From the NCBI RefSeq assembly GCF_900103325.1, contig NZ_FMXM01000010.1, positions 186,001 to 250,000 on the forward strand: 64,000 nt of DNA, given 5' to 3'. The position numbers and the translations under genes were made by a program. Below, one piece after another: positions 1 to 12,819 of the stretch (position 1 is the stretch's first letter; every line of letters begins with the position of its first letter). This DNA is from Mesorhizobium qingshengii (lineage in GTDB: Bacteria > Pseudomonadota > Alphaproteobacteria > Rhizobiales > Rhizobiaceae). The notes under the pieces were generated by a model, which did no database searches, was not told where the DNA came from, and saw only the letters and a list, made by a program, of their open reading frames with translations.

Positions 1-1357
1 TCTCTATGCGATGGCCTACGGCACCTTCTGTCCCGGCCCCGCGCACATATTGAAGCCGCAGCACCCGAAATATTCGAAGAACACCTACGAGCAGTTCAAG
101 AACGCCTTCCCGCCGGAATATATGAACATGCCTGTCATGGGAGCCTGGGTGCCGGTCGAGTATCGGCCTGACGACATCATCGTCATGCGCCGCAACCCCT
201 ACTACTGGAAGGTCGACGAGAAGGGCAACCAGCTGCCTTACCTCAACGAACTGCAGTACAAGCTGTCGACCTGGGCCGACCGCGACGTCCAGGCGGTCGC
301 CGGCTCGGGCGATTTCTCGAACCTGGAGCAGCCGGAAAACTTCGTCGCCTCGCTGAAGCGTGCGGCGGAAGCGAATGCCCCCGCGCGCCTTGCCTTCGGC
401 CCGCGGCTCATCGGCTACAATCTGCGCATGAATTTCTCCGCCAATGGCTGGGGCAACCCGGACGAGCGCGGACAGGCGATCCGTGAGCTCAACCGCAACG
501 AGGACTTCCGCAAGGCCGTTACCATGGCGCTCGACCGCAAGGCGCTCGGCGACTCGCTGGTCAAGGGGCCGTTCACCGCCATCTATCCCGGCGGCTTCTC
601 CTCGGGCACCAGCTTCTATGACCGCAAGTCGACCGTCTATTATCCGTTCGACCTCGCGGGCGCCAAGGCGGAACTCGCCAAGGCCGGCCTCAAGGATACG
701 GACGGCGACGGCTTCGTGAACTTCCCGGCCGGCACCGCCGGCGGCAAGAACGTCGAGATCGTGATGCTGGTCAACAACGACTACGGCACGGACAAGAGCC
801 TCGCCGAAGGCGTCGTTGCCCAAATGGAAAAGCTCGGGCTTCGGGTCGTGCTCAACGGCCTCAACGGCACCCAGCGCGATGCCTCCCAGTATTCCGGCCG
901 CTTCGACTGGCTGATCCGGCGCAACGACCAGGAACTGACCTCCGTCGTGCAGAACACCGAACAGCTTGCTCCCGTTGGCCCGAAGACCAGCTGGAACCAC
1001 CGCGCTCCTGAAAGCGGCGAGGTCGACCTGATGCCCTTCGAGAAAGATTTGGTCGACATCGTCAACAAGTTTGTCGCGTCGGAGGACAATGACGAGCGCG
1101 CCAGTCTGATGAAACAGTTCCAGAAGATCTCGACGGAACACATCTACAATGTCGGCCTGACGGAATATCCTGGCGCGCTGATCGTCAACAAGCGCTTCTC
1201 GAACATTCCGCAGGGCACACCGATCTTCATGTTCAACTGGGCCGAGGATTCGATCATCCGCGAACGGGTCTTTGTGGCGGCCGATAGGCAGGCGAAGTAC
1301 GAACTGTTCCCGCAAGAGCTTCCCGGCAAGCCGGGAGACAAAGGCCCGATGGACTAA
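1..1357 (+). CDS. ABC transporter substrate-binding protein, family 5 (5' partial)
   Basis: This is the C-terminal part (about 451 residues) of an extracytoplasmic solute-binding protein of the oligopeptide/alpha-galactoside type. The frame is open to the window edge, so the true start and signal peptide lie outside. A typical family 5 segment is visible near the beginning (RRNPYYWKVDEKGNQLPYLN), followed by a conserved block on the altered half of the domain (EDFRKAVTMALDRKAL). Two permeases, a double ATPase and a family 4 glycosidase follow on the same strand, so the ligand is more likely an oligosaccharide such as an alpha-galactoside than a peptide. The ligand is inferred from context only. 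Confidence 0.88.
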   Translation, partial: LYAMAYGTFCPGPAHILKPQHPKYSKNTYEQFKNAFPPEYMNMPVMGAWVPVEYRPDDIIVMRRNPYYWKVDEKGNQLPYLNELQYKLSTWADRDVQAVAGSGDFSNLEQPENFVASLKRAAEANAPARLAFGPRLIGYNLRMNFSANGWGNPDERGQAIRELNRNEDFRKAVTMALDRKALGDSLVKGPFTAIYPGGFSSGTSFYDRKSTVYYPFDLAGAKAELAKAGLKDTDGDGFVNFPAGTAGGKNVEIVMLVNNDYGTDKSLAEGVVAQMEKLGLRVVLNGLNGTQRDASQYSGRFDWLIRRNDQELTSVVQNTEQLAPVGPKTSWNHRAPESGEVDLMPFEKDLVDIVNKFVASEDNDERASLMKQFQKISTEHIYNVGLTEYPGALIVNKRFSNIPQGTPIFMFNWAEDSIIRERVFVAADRQAKYELFPQELPGKPGDKGPMD

Positions 1358-1472
1358 GGTTTACCTCCCCTGACCAAGACAATTCCGGTCGCGCCGCTGG
1401 CGCGGCCGGTCAAAGCCAACCTCCGGCCGCACCAAAGGGGCGCGATCGGCGAGATGAGGAAGCGGACTGTCC

Positions 1473-2480
1473 ATGTTGCGATTCCTGCTCATGCGCATAG
1501 CGTCGGCAATACCGGTCCTCGCCATCCTGAGCCTCGTCACCTTTGGCATCATCCAGGCGCCGCCGGGCGACTATGCCGACTACATCCGTTCGCAGTTGAT
1601 CAACCAGGGCGGCGCTTCCTTCGCCGAGGCCGATGCCCAGGCCCAGGCCTATCGCGTCGAGCACGGCCTCGATAAGCCGCTGCCCGTCCAGTACCTCAAC
1701 TGGATCGGCGGCATCATCACCCGCGGCGATTTCGGCTACAGCCTCTACTACAACAAGCCGGTCGCCGACGTGGTCGGCGAGCGCCTGCCGCGCACGCTCA
1801 TTCTGGCGCTGGTGTGCCATCTGCTAGCCTCGGTGCTCGGGATCACTTTCGGCATATGGGCCGCGACGCGGCAATACACCTGGATTGACTCGACGCTGTC
1901 GGCCATCTCCTTCCTCGGCATGACGGTGCCGCGCTTCCTGATGGCGCTGATCATCGTCTATCTCCTGGTCTTCCAGTTCAACGTCTCGGAGATCGGCAGC
2001 TTCTTCTCGCCGCAATATGGCGGCGCGCCATGGTCCTGGGCCAAGTTCGTCGACCTGGTCAAGCATGTCTGGCCGGTGGTGGCGATCGCCACCTTTGGCG
2101 GCCTCGCCTACAACATGCGCGTCATGCGCGGCAATCTGCTCGACACGCTGAACGCCCAATATGTCGAAACGGCCAGGGCCAAGGGCCTGACCGGCGCCGC
2201 CGTCGTCATGCGCCACGCCGTGCCCAATGCGCTGCACCCGCTGGTCATGTATCAGGGCGTCGTGCTGCCCTATATGCTCACCGGCGAGATCGAGACGGCG
2301 ATCATCTTCGCGCTGCCGACCGTAGGTCCGGCGATCGTCGGCTCGATGGCAGTCGGCGACGTCTATGTCACCGCCACCTTCATGATGGTGCTGTCGGCGA
2401 CGCTGATCGTCGGCAACATCGTCGCCGACATGCTGCTCGTCCTGCTCGATCCGCGCATCCGCCAGTATGGAGAGGGCTAG
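1473..2480 (+). CDS. ABC transporter permease, DppB/OppB type
   Basis: A 335-residue inner-membrane permease. The N-terminus (MLRFLLMRIASAIPVLAILS) is the classic first helix of the DppB/OppB family, followed by a periplasmic loop (PGDYADY) and several hydrophobic helices. The coupling loop motif (YVETARAKGL) contacts the ATPase. A GAGGAA ribosome site lies about 12 nt upstream of the ATG. The gene is second in the operon, and its stop codon directly abuts the start of the next permease. A DUF-free, normal-length member; I see nothing abnormal. Confidence 0.93.
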   Translation: MLRFLLMRIASAIPVLAILSLVTFGIIQAPPGDYADYIRSQLINQGGASFAEADAQAQAYRVEHGLDKPLPVQYLNWIGGIITRGDFGYSLYYNKPVADVVGERLPRTLILALVCHLLASVLGITFGIWAATRQYTWIDSTLSAISFLGMTVPRFLMALIIVYLLVFQFNVSEIGSFFSPQYGGAPWSWAKFVDLVKHVWPVVAIATFGGLAYNMRVMRGNLLDTLNAQYVETARAKGLTGAAVVMRHAVPNALHPLVMYQGVVLPYMLTGEIETAIIFALPTVGPAIVGSMAVGDVYVTATFMMVLSATLIVGNIVADMLLVLLDPRIRQYGEG

Positions 2481-3620
2481 ATGCTGGCCCGCGACACAAC
2501 GCTGCCGCCACCGCCCGCCGAGGGAACCGCCGTGATCAAACCGGCGCGCGGCAATGAGAGCTATATGGCGCTTGTCTGGCGCCGGCTGAAGCGCTCCTGG
2601 ACCGGCATGGCCGGGCTCTGGCTCGTCGTGCTTTTGCTGGTGATGGCCGTGTTCGCCGAGTTCATGGCACCGATGGACCCGAAGGCCACCGATGTCGGCT
2701 TCGCGCCGCCGCAAATGCCAAGTTTCCACGACAAGGACGGCAATTTCGTCGCGCGGCCGCGGGTCTATGCGCTGTCCGATTCGGCGGACCTCGATCCGGT
2801 CACCTTCCAGCCCGTCGTCGGCCCCGACTATGACCACCCGAGGCTGCTTGGCTTCTTCGTGCATGGCGCGCCCTACAAGCTGTTCGGGCTCGTCCCGGCG
2901 GATCGGCACTTCTTCGGCTCATTGGACGGCGAGCCGGTGCATTTCCTCGGCACCGACAAGTTCGGCCGCGACGTGCTGTCGCGCGCCATCCACGGCTCGC
3001 GCGTCTCGCTGATGATCGCGCTGACGGTCGTCTTCATCATCACCGTCATCGGCACCACCGTCGGCATGGTTTCCGGCTATTTCGGCGGCAGGTTCGATGT
3101 CTGGATGCAGCGCTTCGTCGAACTGGTGCTCGCCTTTCCGCAGCTGCCGCTCTATCTGGCGCTGACGACGCTGATCCCGGTCACCGCTCCCACCAACGTC
3201 TTCCTCGCCTTCGTAATCATCGTCATGTCGGCATTGGGCTGGGCGCAGATGTCGCGCGAGGTGCGCGGCAAGACGCTGGCGCTGGCGCGGATCGAGTATG
3301 TGCGCGCCGCCATGGCGGTCGGCGCCACCGACCGCCGCATCATCATGCAGCACATCTTCCCCAATGTGATGAGCCATGTGATCGTCGCGGTGACGCTGGC
3401 GATCCCGACGGTGGTGTTGCTGGAATCCTTCCTCGGGTTCCTCGGCTTCGCCGTCAAGCCGCCGCTGATCTCGTGGGGGCTGATGCTGCAGGACACGGCG
3501 ACCTACTCCGTCATCGGCACCTATCCCTGGATCCTGTCGCCGGTCGGTTTCGTGCTCGTCACCGTCTTTGCCTTCAACGCGCTCGGCGATGGCCTGCGCG
3601 ACGCCGTCGACCCCTATTGA
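2481..3620 (+). CDS. ABC transporter permease, DppC/OppC type
   Basis: A 379-residue partner permease. It starts at the base after the preceding stop, with GGAGAGG as ribosome site inside the end of that gene. After the first helix there is a long periplasmic insertion (about residues 60-150) containing FLGTDKFGRDVLSR, the hallmark of DppC-type subunits. The coupling motif is YVRAAMAVGATDRRI. The insertion is longer than in dipeptide permeases, as is common in the oligosaccharide-linked branch. It forms the channel heterodimer with the upstream permease. Confidence 0.93.
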   Translation: MLARDTTLPPPPAEGTAVIKPARGNESYMALVWRRLKRSWTGMAGLWLVVLLLVMAVFAEFMAPMDPKATDVGFAPPQMPSFHDKDGNFVARPRVYALSDSADLDPVTFQPVVGPDYDHPRLLGFFVHGAPYKLFGLVPADRHFFGSLDGEPVHFLGTDKFGRDVLSRAIHGSRVSLMIALTVVFIITVIGTTVGMVSGYFGGRFDVWMQRFVELVLAFPQLPLYLALTTLIPVTAPTNVFLAFVIIVMSALGWAQMSREVRGKTLALARIEYVRAAMAVGATDRRIIMQHIFPNVMSHVIVAVTLAIPTVVLLESFLGFLGFAVKPPLISWGLMLQDTATYSVIGTYPWILSPVGFVLVTVFAFNALGDGLRDAVDPY

Positions 3621-3630
3621 GGTGGCAGGA

Positions 3631-5298
<1,668 letters not shown>

Positions 5299-5317
5299 CC
5301 ATATGCCGGAGGTTAGC

Positions 5318-6688
5318 ATGGCAAGAAATCCAAGGATCACTTTCATAGGCGCCGGCTCGACGGTGTTCATGAAGAACATTGTCGGCGACGTGCTGCAGCG
5401 GCCGTCGCTTTCGGGCGCGACGATCGCGCTGATGGACATCAATCCGCAGCGGCTGGAAGAGAGCGCCATCGTCGTCAACAAGCTGATCGCGACGCTCGGC
5501 GTCAAGGCGAAGGCCGAGACCTACTCCGACCAGCGCAAGGCTCTGGCGGGCGCCGACTTCGTCGTCGTCGCCTTCCAGATCGGCGGCTATGAGCCCTGCA
5601 CCGTCACCGACTTCGAAGTGCCAAAGAAATACGACCTGCGCCAGACAATCGCCGACACGCTCGGCGTCGGCGGCATCATGCGGGGCCTGAGGACCGTGCC
5701 GCATCTGTGGAAGATCTGCGAGGACATGCTCGCCGTCTGCCCGCAGGCGATCATGCTGCAATATGTCAACCCGATGGCGATCAACACCTGGGCAATATCA
5801 GAGAAATATCCTGCGATCAGGCAGGTCGGCCTCTGCCATTCGGTCCAGGGCACGGCGATGGAACTGGCGCACGACCTCGACCTTCCCTTCGAGGAGATCC
5901 GCTACCGCTCGGCCGGCATCAACCACATGGCCTTCTATCTGAAGTTCGAGCATCGCCAGCCTGACGGTTCCTACCGTGACCTCTATCCCGATCTCGTGCG
6001 CGCCTATCGCGAAGGCCGCGCGCCCAAACCCGGCTGGAACCCGCGCTGCCCCAACAAGGTGCGCTACGAGATGCTGACGCGGCTGGGCTATTTCGTCACC
6101 GAAAGCTCGGAGCATTTCGCTGAATACACGCCCTATTTCATCAAGGAGGGGCGCCCGGACCTGATCGAGAAATACGGCATCCCGCTCGATGAATATCCCA
6201 AGCGCTGCATCGAACAGATCGAGCGCTGGAAGGGGCAGGCGCAGGCCTATCGCTCGGCCGACCGCATCGAGGTCGAGCAGTCGAAGGAATATGCCTCCTC
6301 GATCATGAACTCGGTCTGGACCGGCGAACCCTCGGTGATCTACGGCAATGTCCGCAACAATGGCTGCATCACCTCGCTACCCCGCGATTGCGCCGCCGAA
6401 GTCCCGTGTCTGGTCGATGCCTCCGGCATCCAGCCGACCTATATCGGCGAGCTGCCGCCGCAATTGACCGCGCTGATCCGCACCAACATCAACGTACAGG
6501 AACTGACTGTGCGGGCGCTGATGACCGAGAACCGCGAGCACATCTACCATGCGGCGATGATGGATCCGCACACCGCCGCCGAGCTTGATCTCGACCAGAT
6601 CTGGTCATTGGTCGACGAGCTTCTCGCCGCTCATGGCGACTGGGTGCCGGCCTGGGCGCGGGTCAACCGGAAGAACGAGGCCGCTTGA
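5318..6688 (+). CDS. Glycoside hydrolase family 4, probable alpha-galactosidase
   Basis: A 456-residue enzyme of the NAD- and metal-dependent family 4, which cleaves glycosides by oxidation and elimination. The N-terminal nucleotide-binding motif is ITFIGAGSTVF. The metal-binding region contains GLCHSVQGT and GINHM, and YVNPMAINTW is also family-typical, closest to MelA-type alpha-galactosidases. GGAGG at 5308-5312 supports the ATG at 5318; an in-frame ATG at 5303 lies before that site. As the last gene of the importer operon it would act on the imported sugar in the cytoplasm. Alpha-glucosidase activity cannot be excluded. Confidence 0.88.
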   Translation: MARNPRITFIGAGSTVFMKNIVGDVLQRPSLSGATIALMDINPQRLEESAIVVNKLIATLGVKAKAETYSDQRKALAGADFVVVAFQIGGYEPCTVTDFEVPKKYDLRQTIADTLGVGGIMRGLRTVPHLWKICEDMLAVCPQAIMLQYVNPMAINTWAISEKYPAIRQVGLCHSVQGTAMELAHDLDLPFEEIRYRSAGINHMAFYLKFEHRQPDGSYRDLYPDLVRAYREGRAPKPGWNPRCPNKVRYEMLTRLGYFVTESSEHFAEYTPYFIKEGRPDLIEKYGIPLDEYPKRCIEQIERWKGQAQAYRSADRIEVEQSKEYASSIMNSVWTGEPSVIYGNVRNNGCITSLPRDCAAEVPCLVDASGIQPTYIGELPPQLTALIRTNINVQELTVRALMTENREHIYHAAMMDPHTAAELDLDQIWSLVDELLAAHGDWVPAWARVNRKNEAA

Positions 6689-6695
6689 CCGTGGC

Positions 6696-6893
6696 CTACT
6701 TCGGACCGTCGTTGTCCGGCTCTTCCTCGTCGTCGCGGGCGCTGATGACATAGGCGCCCTTCAGCCAGCGGTTGAGATCGATGTCCTTGCAGCGTGTCGA
6801 GCAGAACGGAAAGGTGTCGCGCGCCGACGGCTTGCCGCATTCGGGGCAGGGGCGCTTTGGGCGCAGGGGCGTGACCTTGGGGTCGGAACTCAT
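6696..6893 (-). CDS. yacG: DNA gyrase inhibitor YacG family zinc protein
   Basis: A 65-residue protein with the four-cysteine zinc site of YacG: CPECGK near residue 16 and [15 protein letters not shown] further on. YacG proteins bind GyrB and inhibit gyrase. The tail is acidic ([11 protein letters not shown]), as usual. The start codon overlaps the stop of maf by 4 nt (ATGA), so the two are translationally coupled. The infA-maf-yacG order is conserved in Rhizobiales. Confidence 0.92.
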   Translation of the reverse strand: MSSDPKVTPLRPKRPCPECGKPSARDTFPFCSTRCKDIDLNRWLKGAYVISARDDEEEPDNDGPK

Positions 6894-7519
6894 GGCCGGA
6901 TTCCCGCCAGCCAGCCGCCATGCACCTTGAAGCCCTCGCCGCTCAACAGCGCCACTGTCTCATAGAGCGGCAGGCCGACGATGTTGGTGTAGGAGCCGAC
7001 CAGCTTGACGACGAACGAGCCCGCGAGACCCTGGACGGCGTAGCCGCCGGCCTTGCCGCGCCATTCACCCGAGGCGACATAGGCGTCGATCTCCTCGCGC
7101 GGCAGCCGCTTGAAGCGCACCCGCGTCTCGACCAGCCGCTGGCGCAATCTGCCACCCGGCGTGATCAGGCAGATGCCGGAATAGACCCGGTGCGAGCGGC
7201 CGGACAACAGCCCGAGGCAGTTGGCGGCATCGTCGAGGGTTTCGGCCTTGGGCAGGATGCGCCGCCCGACCGCGACCACCGTGTCGGCGGCCAGCACGAA
7301 GCTTGGCGCATAGTCGGCTTCGGCCTTCAGCGACGCGAACGCCTTCTCGGCCTTTTCCTTCGACAGCCGCTTGGCCAGCGAGCGGGGATGCTCGGCGCGC
7401 AGCGGCGTCTCGTCGACATCGGCCGGCAGCACGCGATCGGGCTCGATGCCGGCCTGCTGCAGCAGTTCGATCCGGCGCGGCGAACCCGAGGCAAGCACGA
7501 GCTTCTGCAAAATGCTCAT
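6890..7519 (-). CDS. maf: Maf family nucleoside triphosphate pyrophosphatase
   Basis: A 209-residue Maf/YceF-type protein. The N-terminal family signature [14 protein letters not shown] is intact. The catalytic region [19 protein letters not shown] and the segment [13 protein letters not shown] match family blocks. These enzymes hydrolyse modified or canonical nucleoside triphosphates in the cytoplasm. The gene lies 21 nt downstream of infA and overlaps yacG by 4 nt, so it is in one transcript with both. Confidence 0.94.
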   Translation of the reverse strand: MSILQKLVLASGSPRRIELLQQAGIEPDRVLPADVDETPLRAEHPRSLAKRLSKEKAEKAFASLKAEADYAPSFVLAADTVVAVGRRILPKAETLDDAANCLGLLSGRSHRVYSGICLITPGGRLRQRLVETRVRFKRLPREEIDAYVASGEWRGKAGGYAVQGLAGSFVVKLVGSYTNIVGLPLYETVALLSGEGFKVHGGWLAGIRP

Positions 7520-7540
7520 CGGGCTCCGGCCGGGCTTCGC

Positions 7541-7759
7541 TTACTTGAAACGATAGGTGATGCGGCCCTTGGTCAGGTCGTATGGCGTCATCTCGACCAG
7601 AACCTTGTCGCCGGTCAGCACGCGGATGCGGTTCTTGCGCATGCGGCCGGCCGTATGGGCGATGATTTCGTGTTCGTTTTCGAGCTTGACCCGGAACATC
7701 GCGTTGGGCAGCAATTCCGTCACGACACCCGGAAACTCGAGGACTTCTTCCTTCGGCAT
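7541..7759 (-). CDS. infA: Translation initiation factor IF-1
   Basis: A 72-residue S1-fold protein of exactly the usual IF-1 length. It begins [20 protein letters not shown] and contains [17 protein letters not shown], which contacts the 30S A site. It is the first gene of infA-maf-yacG. About 200 nt upstream, before the next gene, hold two extragenic palindromes; its promoter must lie there or further upstream. Confidence 0.97.
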
Positions 7760-7794
7760 TCGATACCTTTGCTTGGATGGCAGTTCCAGCGCCT

Positions 7795-7844
7795 AGAGCA
7801 TGATGCCGAAAAGTGTGAAGCGGTTTTCGGACGACATCATGCTC
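7795..7844. repeat. Rhizobial extragenic palindrome, copy 1
   Basis: A 50-nt imperfect palindrome beginning AGAGCATGAT and ending ATCATGCTCT, with a CCGAAAAGTG / CGGTTTTCGG centre. The same element of the same length recurs at 10685-10734. It resembles the repetitive intergenic palindromes that are abundant in Mesorhizobium. It lies between infA and the upstream phosphatase-like gene. Confidence 0.8.
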
Positions 7845-7856
7845 TACTTCTTGGTT

Positions 7857-7909
7857 TAGAGGCGGATTCAGATTTCAGGTCGAACAGACCTGAAATCATC
7901 CGACTCTAG
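7857..7909. repeat. Second type of extragenic palindrome
   Basis: A 53-nt imperfect palindrome whose centre is a perfect 11-bp inverted repeat, GATTTCAGGTC (7871-7881) and GACCTGAAATC (7887-7897), with a 5-nt loop. It lies 12 nt after the first element upstream of infA. It could act as a bidirectional terminator or be a mobile palindromic unit. Confidence 0.7.
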
Positions 7910-7958
7910 CCGGAATTTCGGCGGAACCTATATGATAATCGTGCGCTTGTGAACACGC

Positions 7959-8429
7959 TTAATCCGTCGCGTTTTTTGCCTCTGGAAGCAAAAAACGTCG
8001 ACCTATGCGCAACTTCAGCCGCTCGCGCACGTCGCGATAGCTAGCCATGATCTGTTCGCGCGTGCCGCCGGCATTGGTCGGGTCCGGCGTTGGCCAGTAT
8101 TCGACTTCGACGGCGAGCGAGCGGGTGAGCTCGAGCGCGGCGTGGTGCGCTTCCGGCGCCAGCGTGACGATGAGGTCGAAATAGTCGTCCTCGAGATCGT
8201 CCATCGTCCTTGGGTGACGCTCGCCCAGCGACAGGCCCTCCTCGGCGAGCACCGCATCGACGAACGGGTCGCGCTCGCCGGCGCGAACGCCGGCCGAGGC
8301 GACGAAGATGGTGGCGGGCAGCATCCGGCGCGCCAACTGCTCCGCCATCGGGGAGCGCACGGCATTCATGCCGCACACGAACAGGATAGAACGAGGCAGG
8401 GCGCCGGGTGCCAGGACTAGCCCCGCCAA
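7959..8429 (-). CDS. Low-molecular-weight protein tyrosine phosphatase/arsenate reductase-like protein
   Basis: A 156-residue protein of the low-molecular-weight phosphatase fold. The phosphate-binding P-loop is [17 protein letters not shown] (Cys-x5-Arg-Ser) near residue 20, and the general-acid region is WPTPDP. These proteins dephosphorylate tyrosine or reduce arsenate. The start is a TTG that overlaps the end of the UPF0262 gene by 13 nt; no ATG lies before the P-loop. Translation is probably coupled to that gene. Which substrate it uses cannot be told from the sequence. Confidence 0.85.
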   Translation of the reverse strand: MAGLVLAPGALPRSILFVCGMNAVRSPMAEQLARRMLPATIFVASAGVRAGERDPFVDAVLAEEGLSLGERHPRTMDDLEDDYFDLIVTLAPEAHHAALELTRSLAVEVEYWPTPDPTNAGGTREQIMASYRDVRERLKLRIGRRFLLPEAKNATD

Positions 8430-8902
8430 TGCAGCACGCAGACCAGCGTGAACAGCCGGCGCGCCGTGTCGAAGTCGATGTCGATCTTGCCGGCCAGCCG
8501 GTCCATCAGTGTCTGCGAGCCCTCATTGTGCAAACCGCGGCGCCCCATGTCGATCGCCTCGATGTGGCTCGGCGTCGAGGAGCGGATGGCGTCATAGTAG
8601 CTTTCGCAGATCATGTAGTAGTCCTTCACGATGCGCCGCAGCGGCGTCAGCGACAGGATGTGGGTGACGACCGGAGTGCCGTCCTCGCGCGACACGGCAA
8701 AGACAAGGCGCTGCTCGGCCAGCGACAGTTTCAGCCGGTAGGGCCCGGCGCCACTGTCATTGACGGGCTGGAAGCTGTTCTCCTCGATCAGGTCGAAGAT
8801 CGCCACCGCGCGTTCATGCTCGACATCGGGTGTCGAGCGGCCGATCGATTCGTCGAGTTCGACATCGATCAGCCTGGCGCGGGTTCGATCGTAGTCCGAC
8901 AT
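8417..8902 (-). CDS. UPF0262 family protein
   Basis: A 161-residue cytoplasmic protein matching the UPF0262 family, which is confined largely to alphaproteobacteria and has no assigned function. Recognisable blocks are [15 protein letters not shown] and [20 protein letters not shown]. The start lies 6 nt after the hisD stop, and its end overlaps the phosphatase-like gene, so hisD-UPF0262-phosphatase are co-translated. No catalytic motif is visible. Confidence 0.88.
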   Translation of the reverse strand: MSDYDRTRARLIDVELDESIGRSTPDVEHERAVAIFDLIEENSFQPVNDSGAGPYRLKLSLAEQRLVFAVSREDGTPVVTHILSLTPLRRIVKDYYMICESYYDAIRSSTPSHIEAIDMGRRGLHNEGSQTLMDRLAGKIDIDFDTARRLFTLVCVLHWRG

Positions 8903-8908
8903 AATGGC

Positions 8909-10201
<1,293 letters not shown>

Positions 10202-10208
10202 CGGACGC

Positions 10209-10643
10209 TCAAGCCTTGTGGACGGGACGCGACGTGGCTTCCCAGGCGCCGCCGATATCGGCGAGGCGGGCCTCGATGCACTCCACATCGAGCATGATGG
10301 TGCCGCCGCCCGAAAAGATCAGCTCGACAATGCCGGCCGGCTTGCTGATCTCGATGAAGCTGATCGCCAGCAGGGACAGGATCTCGCCCGGCTTGTCGCG
10401 GGCGATGCCGTTGGTCTTGACGCCAAGCACGCGGTCGAAATGCAGCACGGCCTGCCGCCGTTCGTTATGCCGGCGAAACAGGCCGGTCTTGGCCTCCCAG
10501 ACGAAGCGGTTCATGGTCAGCACGAAACGCTTGGCCGCAGGCAGGTATTCGAGGTCCGAGACCTTCATCACGGCGTCCTGGACATGGGCCGAGACGATGC
10601 TCAGGTCCTGATCGTCGAGCGCGATAAGCTTGAGGGCATTCAT
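10209..10643 (-). CDS. DUF2948 family protein
   Basis: A 144-residue protein recognised by its DUF2948 beginning (MNALKLIALDDQDLSIVSAH) and the segment RFVLTMNRFVWE. The function is unknown. It is the first gene of the run DUF2948-hisD-UPF0262-phosphatase; the spacing to hisD is only 7 nt, so it is probably co-transcribed. Upstream are two extragenic palindromes separating it from murA. Confidence 0.88.
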   Translation of the reverse strand: MNALKLIALDDQDLSIVSAHVQDAVMKVSDLEYLPAAKRFVLTMNRFVWEAKTGLFRRHNERRQAVLHFDRVLGVKTNGIARDKPGEILSLLAISFIEISKPAGIVELIFSGGGTIMLDVECIEARLADIGGAWEATSRPVHKA

Positions 10644-10684
10644 GCGGATTTCGCACCTGAAAGTTGACTGTTCAGCCTTCTGTT

Positions 10685-10734
10685 AGAGCATGATCCCGAA
10701 AAGTGGAAACCGGTTTTCGGAAAAGATCATGCTC
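10685..10734. repeat. Rhizobial extragenic palindrome, copy 2
   Basis: A 50-nt element of the same length and plan as that at 7795-7844: AGAGCATGAT at one end, ATCATGCTC at the other, CCGAAAAGTG and CGGTTTTCGG inside. It lies just upstream of the DUF2948 gene. Confidence 0.8.
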
Positions 10735-10815
10735 GGGCAGGAAATTTGCCGGTCTTGTCGCTCGCTGCAACCGCGCCAATAACTTCGTTTGCGCTGCCCC
10801 TCATCGCCCTGCCGG

Positions 10816-10849
10816 GCACTTCTCCCCGTATAGTGACGGGGAGAAGTGC
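10816..10849. repeat. Perfect 14-bp inverted repeat (extragenic palindrome/terminator-like)
   Basis: GCACTTCTCCCCGT (10816-10829), a 6-nt loop, then the exact complement ACGGGGAGAAGTGC (10836-10849). The gap 10644-10960 holds this, the element at 10685 and no credible gene. It may terminate murA transcription, although no T-run follows; this sequence type is common between rhizobial genes. Confidence 0.75.
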
Positions 10850-10960
10850 GCCCTCACTAAGGATTTCGCCAATATCCGGACGTTGCAGAAAGCGAGCCGA
10901 CGTTGCGGGCACCCCTTCTCAGCGCTGACTTCGACGATTGGTCCTTGTCGGAAGCGATTG

Positions 10961-12253
10961 TTAAGCCGAAATCCGCTCGATCACCGCACCGCAGTTGGAC
11001 AGCTTTTCTTCCAGCCGTTCGAAGCCGCGGTCGAGATGGTAGACCCGGTTGACCGTGGTCTCGCCTTCCGCCGCCAAGCCGGCGATGACCAGCGACACCG
11101 AGGCGCGAAGATCGGTCGCCATGACTGGCGCGCCCTTGAGCTTCGGCACGCCGTCGACGATCGCCGTCTGGCCGGACAACGTGATGTGAGCGCCGAGCCG
11201 TGCGAGCTCCTGCACATGCATGAAGCGGTTCTCGAAGATCGTTTCGGTGATGCGCGACTTGCCCTTGGCCATGGTCATCAGGCCCATGAACTGCGCCTGC
11301 AGGTCGGTCGGAAAGCCCGGGAACGGCGCCGTCGTCACGTCCACCGGCGAAATACCGGCGCCGTTGCGCTTCACACGAATGCCGGAATTGGTCTGCGTGA
11401 TCTCGGCGCCGGTCTGCGAAATCACGTCCAGCGCGGTCTGCAACAGCTCTGGCCGCGCGCCTTCGAGCACGACGTCGCCCCCGGTCATCGCCACCGCCAT
11501 GGCATAGGTGCCGGTCTCGATGCGGTCGGGGATCACCCGGACGCGGGCGCCCGACAGTGATTCGACACCGTCGATGGTGATGGTCGGCGTGCCAGCGCCA
11601 TAAATCTTCGCGCCCATGGCGTTGAGGCACTCGGCAAGGTTGACGATCTCGGGCTCGCAGGCGGCGTTTTCCAGCACCGTCTCGCCCTTGGCCAGCGACG
11701 CCGCCATCATCAGCACATGGGTGGCGCCGACCGAGACTTTCGGGAACACGTAGCGATTGCCGACGAGCCGGCCATTCCTGGTCTTGGCGATGACATAGCC
11801 GGTGTCGACGTCGATGTCGGCGCCCAGCGCCTGCAGGCCTTCGAGGAACAGATCGACCGGGCGCGTGCCGATGGCGCAACCGCCGGGCAGCGACACCTTG
11901 GCCTCGCCCATGCGGGCAAGCAGCGGGCCGATCACCCAGAACGACGCGCGCATTTTTGACACCAGCTCGTAGGGCGCTGTCGTGTCGACGATGTTGCGGG
12001 CGGAGAAATTGATGGTGCGCGAATAGCCCTCATTCTGTTTCTCGCGGCGGCCATTGACCGAATAGTCGACGCCGTGATTGCCGAGAATGCGGATCAACTG
12101 CTCGACATCGGCCAGATGCGGCACGTTTTCCAGCGTTAGCGTGTCGTCGGTCAGAAGCGAGGCGATCATCAGGGGCAGGGCAGCATTTTTTGCGCCCGAG
12201 ATCGGAATGCTTCCGGCGAGCTTGTTGCCGCCGACAATTCTAATGCGATCCAT
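10961..12253 (-). CDS. murA: UDP-N-acetylglucosamine 1-carboxyvinyltransferase
   Basis: A 430-residue enzyme that transfers enolpyruvate from PEP to UDP-GlcNAc, the first committed step of peptidoglycan synthesis, in the cytoplasm. The start at [12 protein letters not shown] is supported by GAGGGACG upstream; 28 further upstream codons are open but atypical. [12 protein letters not shown] near residue 20 contains the catalytic Lys-Asn. The PEP-binding cysteine, the target of fosfomycin, is present in [11 protein letters not shown]. Monocistronic, with palindromes downstream. Confidence 0.96.
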   Translation of the reverse strand: MDRIRIVGGNKLAGSIPISGAKNAALPLMIASLLTDDTLTLENVPHLADVEQLIRILGNHGVDYSVNGRREKQNEGYSRTINFSARNIVDTTAPYELVSKMRASFWVIGPLLARMGEAKVSLPGGCAIGTRPVDLFLEGLQALGADIDVDTGYVIAKTRNGRLVGNRYVFPKVSVGATHVLMMAASLAKGETVLENAACEPEIVNLAECLNAMGAKIYGAGTPTITIDGVESLSGARVRVIPDRIETGTYAMAVAMTGGDVVLEGARPELLQTALDVISQTGAEITQTNSGIRVKRNGAGISPVDVTTAPFPGFPTDLQAQFMGLMTMAKGKSRITETIFENRFMHVQELARLGAHITLSGQTAIVDGVPKLKGAPVMATDLRASVSLVIAGLAAEGETTVNRVYHLDRGFERLEEKLSNCGAVIERISA

Positions 12254-12382
12254 GGAAGAACGTCCCTCTCGGCCAAGAAAGGCCGGTTCAATCGTTTGAG
12301 TATCGGCCCGTCTAGACCATTGGCCGGTCTGGTTCAAGAATTAGGATTTCGGCCACCCTCGGCCAAGCGTGGCTGATTTGAG

Positions 12383-12583
12383 TTAATCTTTTTGCATTTC
12401 CTTCGATGCGCCCAGCCCATCCGGCCGCTGGTCGGTTTCACCGGTGCGGCGCTTGTCGGCGTCCCCGGTGCGGCGCGAGCGCGATTGCGCCTTGCGCTTC
12501 TGCAGATTGGCGCGCAATTGCTCGGCGAGCCGGTCCTTGCGGTCCGTGCCGCCCTTTTTCGGTGGAATTGTCTTGTCGCTCAT
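12383..12583 (-). CDS. Small highly charged hypothetical protein
   Basis: About 66 residues beginning MSDKTIPPKKGGTDRKDRLA, rich in Lys, Arg, Asp and Gln, with no hydrophobic core and a probable disordered or helical basic region (RANLQKRKAQSRSRR). I do not recognise a function; similar short proteins occur beside murA in Rhizobiales. The ATG at 12583 has GGGCGGGACG just before it; an open frame extends 12 codons further upstream. It lies upstream of murA on the same strand, separated by 129 nt. Confidence 0.6.
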   Translation of the reverse strand: MSDKTIPPKKGGTDRKDRLAEQLRANLQKRKAQSRSRRTGDADKRRTGETDQRPDGLGASKEMQKD

Positions 12584-12744
12584 CGTCCCGCCCTGGCCGG
12601 CGAACGGCCAGCCTGCCATTCAGGCATACCCAACATTGTGGCACGGCCATGTCATTAAAGGATATCCGGCAAAGGCTTTCACAGATGCGTGGTTCTTGGC
12701 CTTGCGCTTGCCGGTTCGATATGGCAGAAGCCCCGCCATCGGCG

Positions 12745-12819
<75 letters not shown>
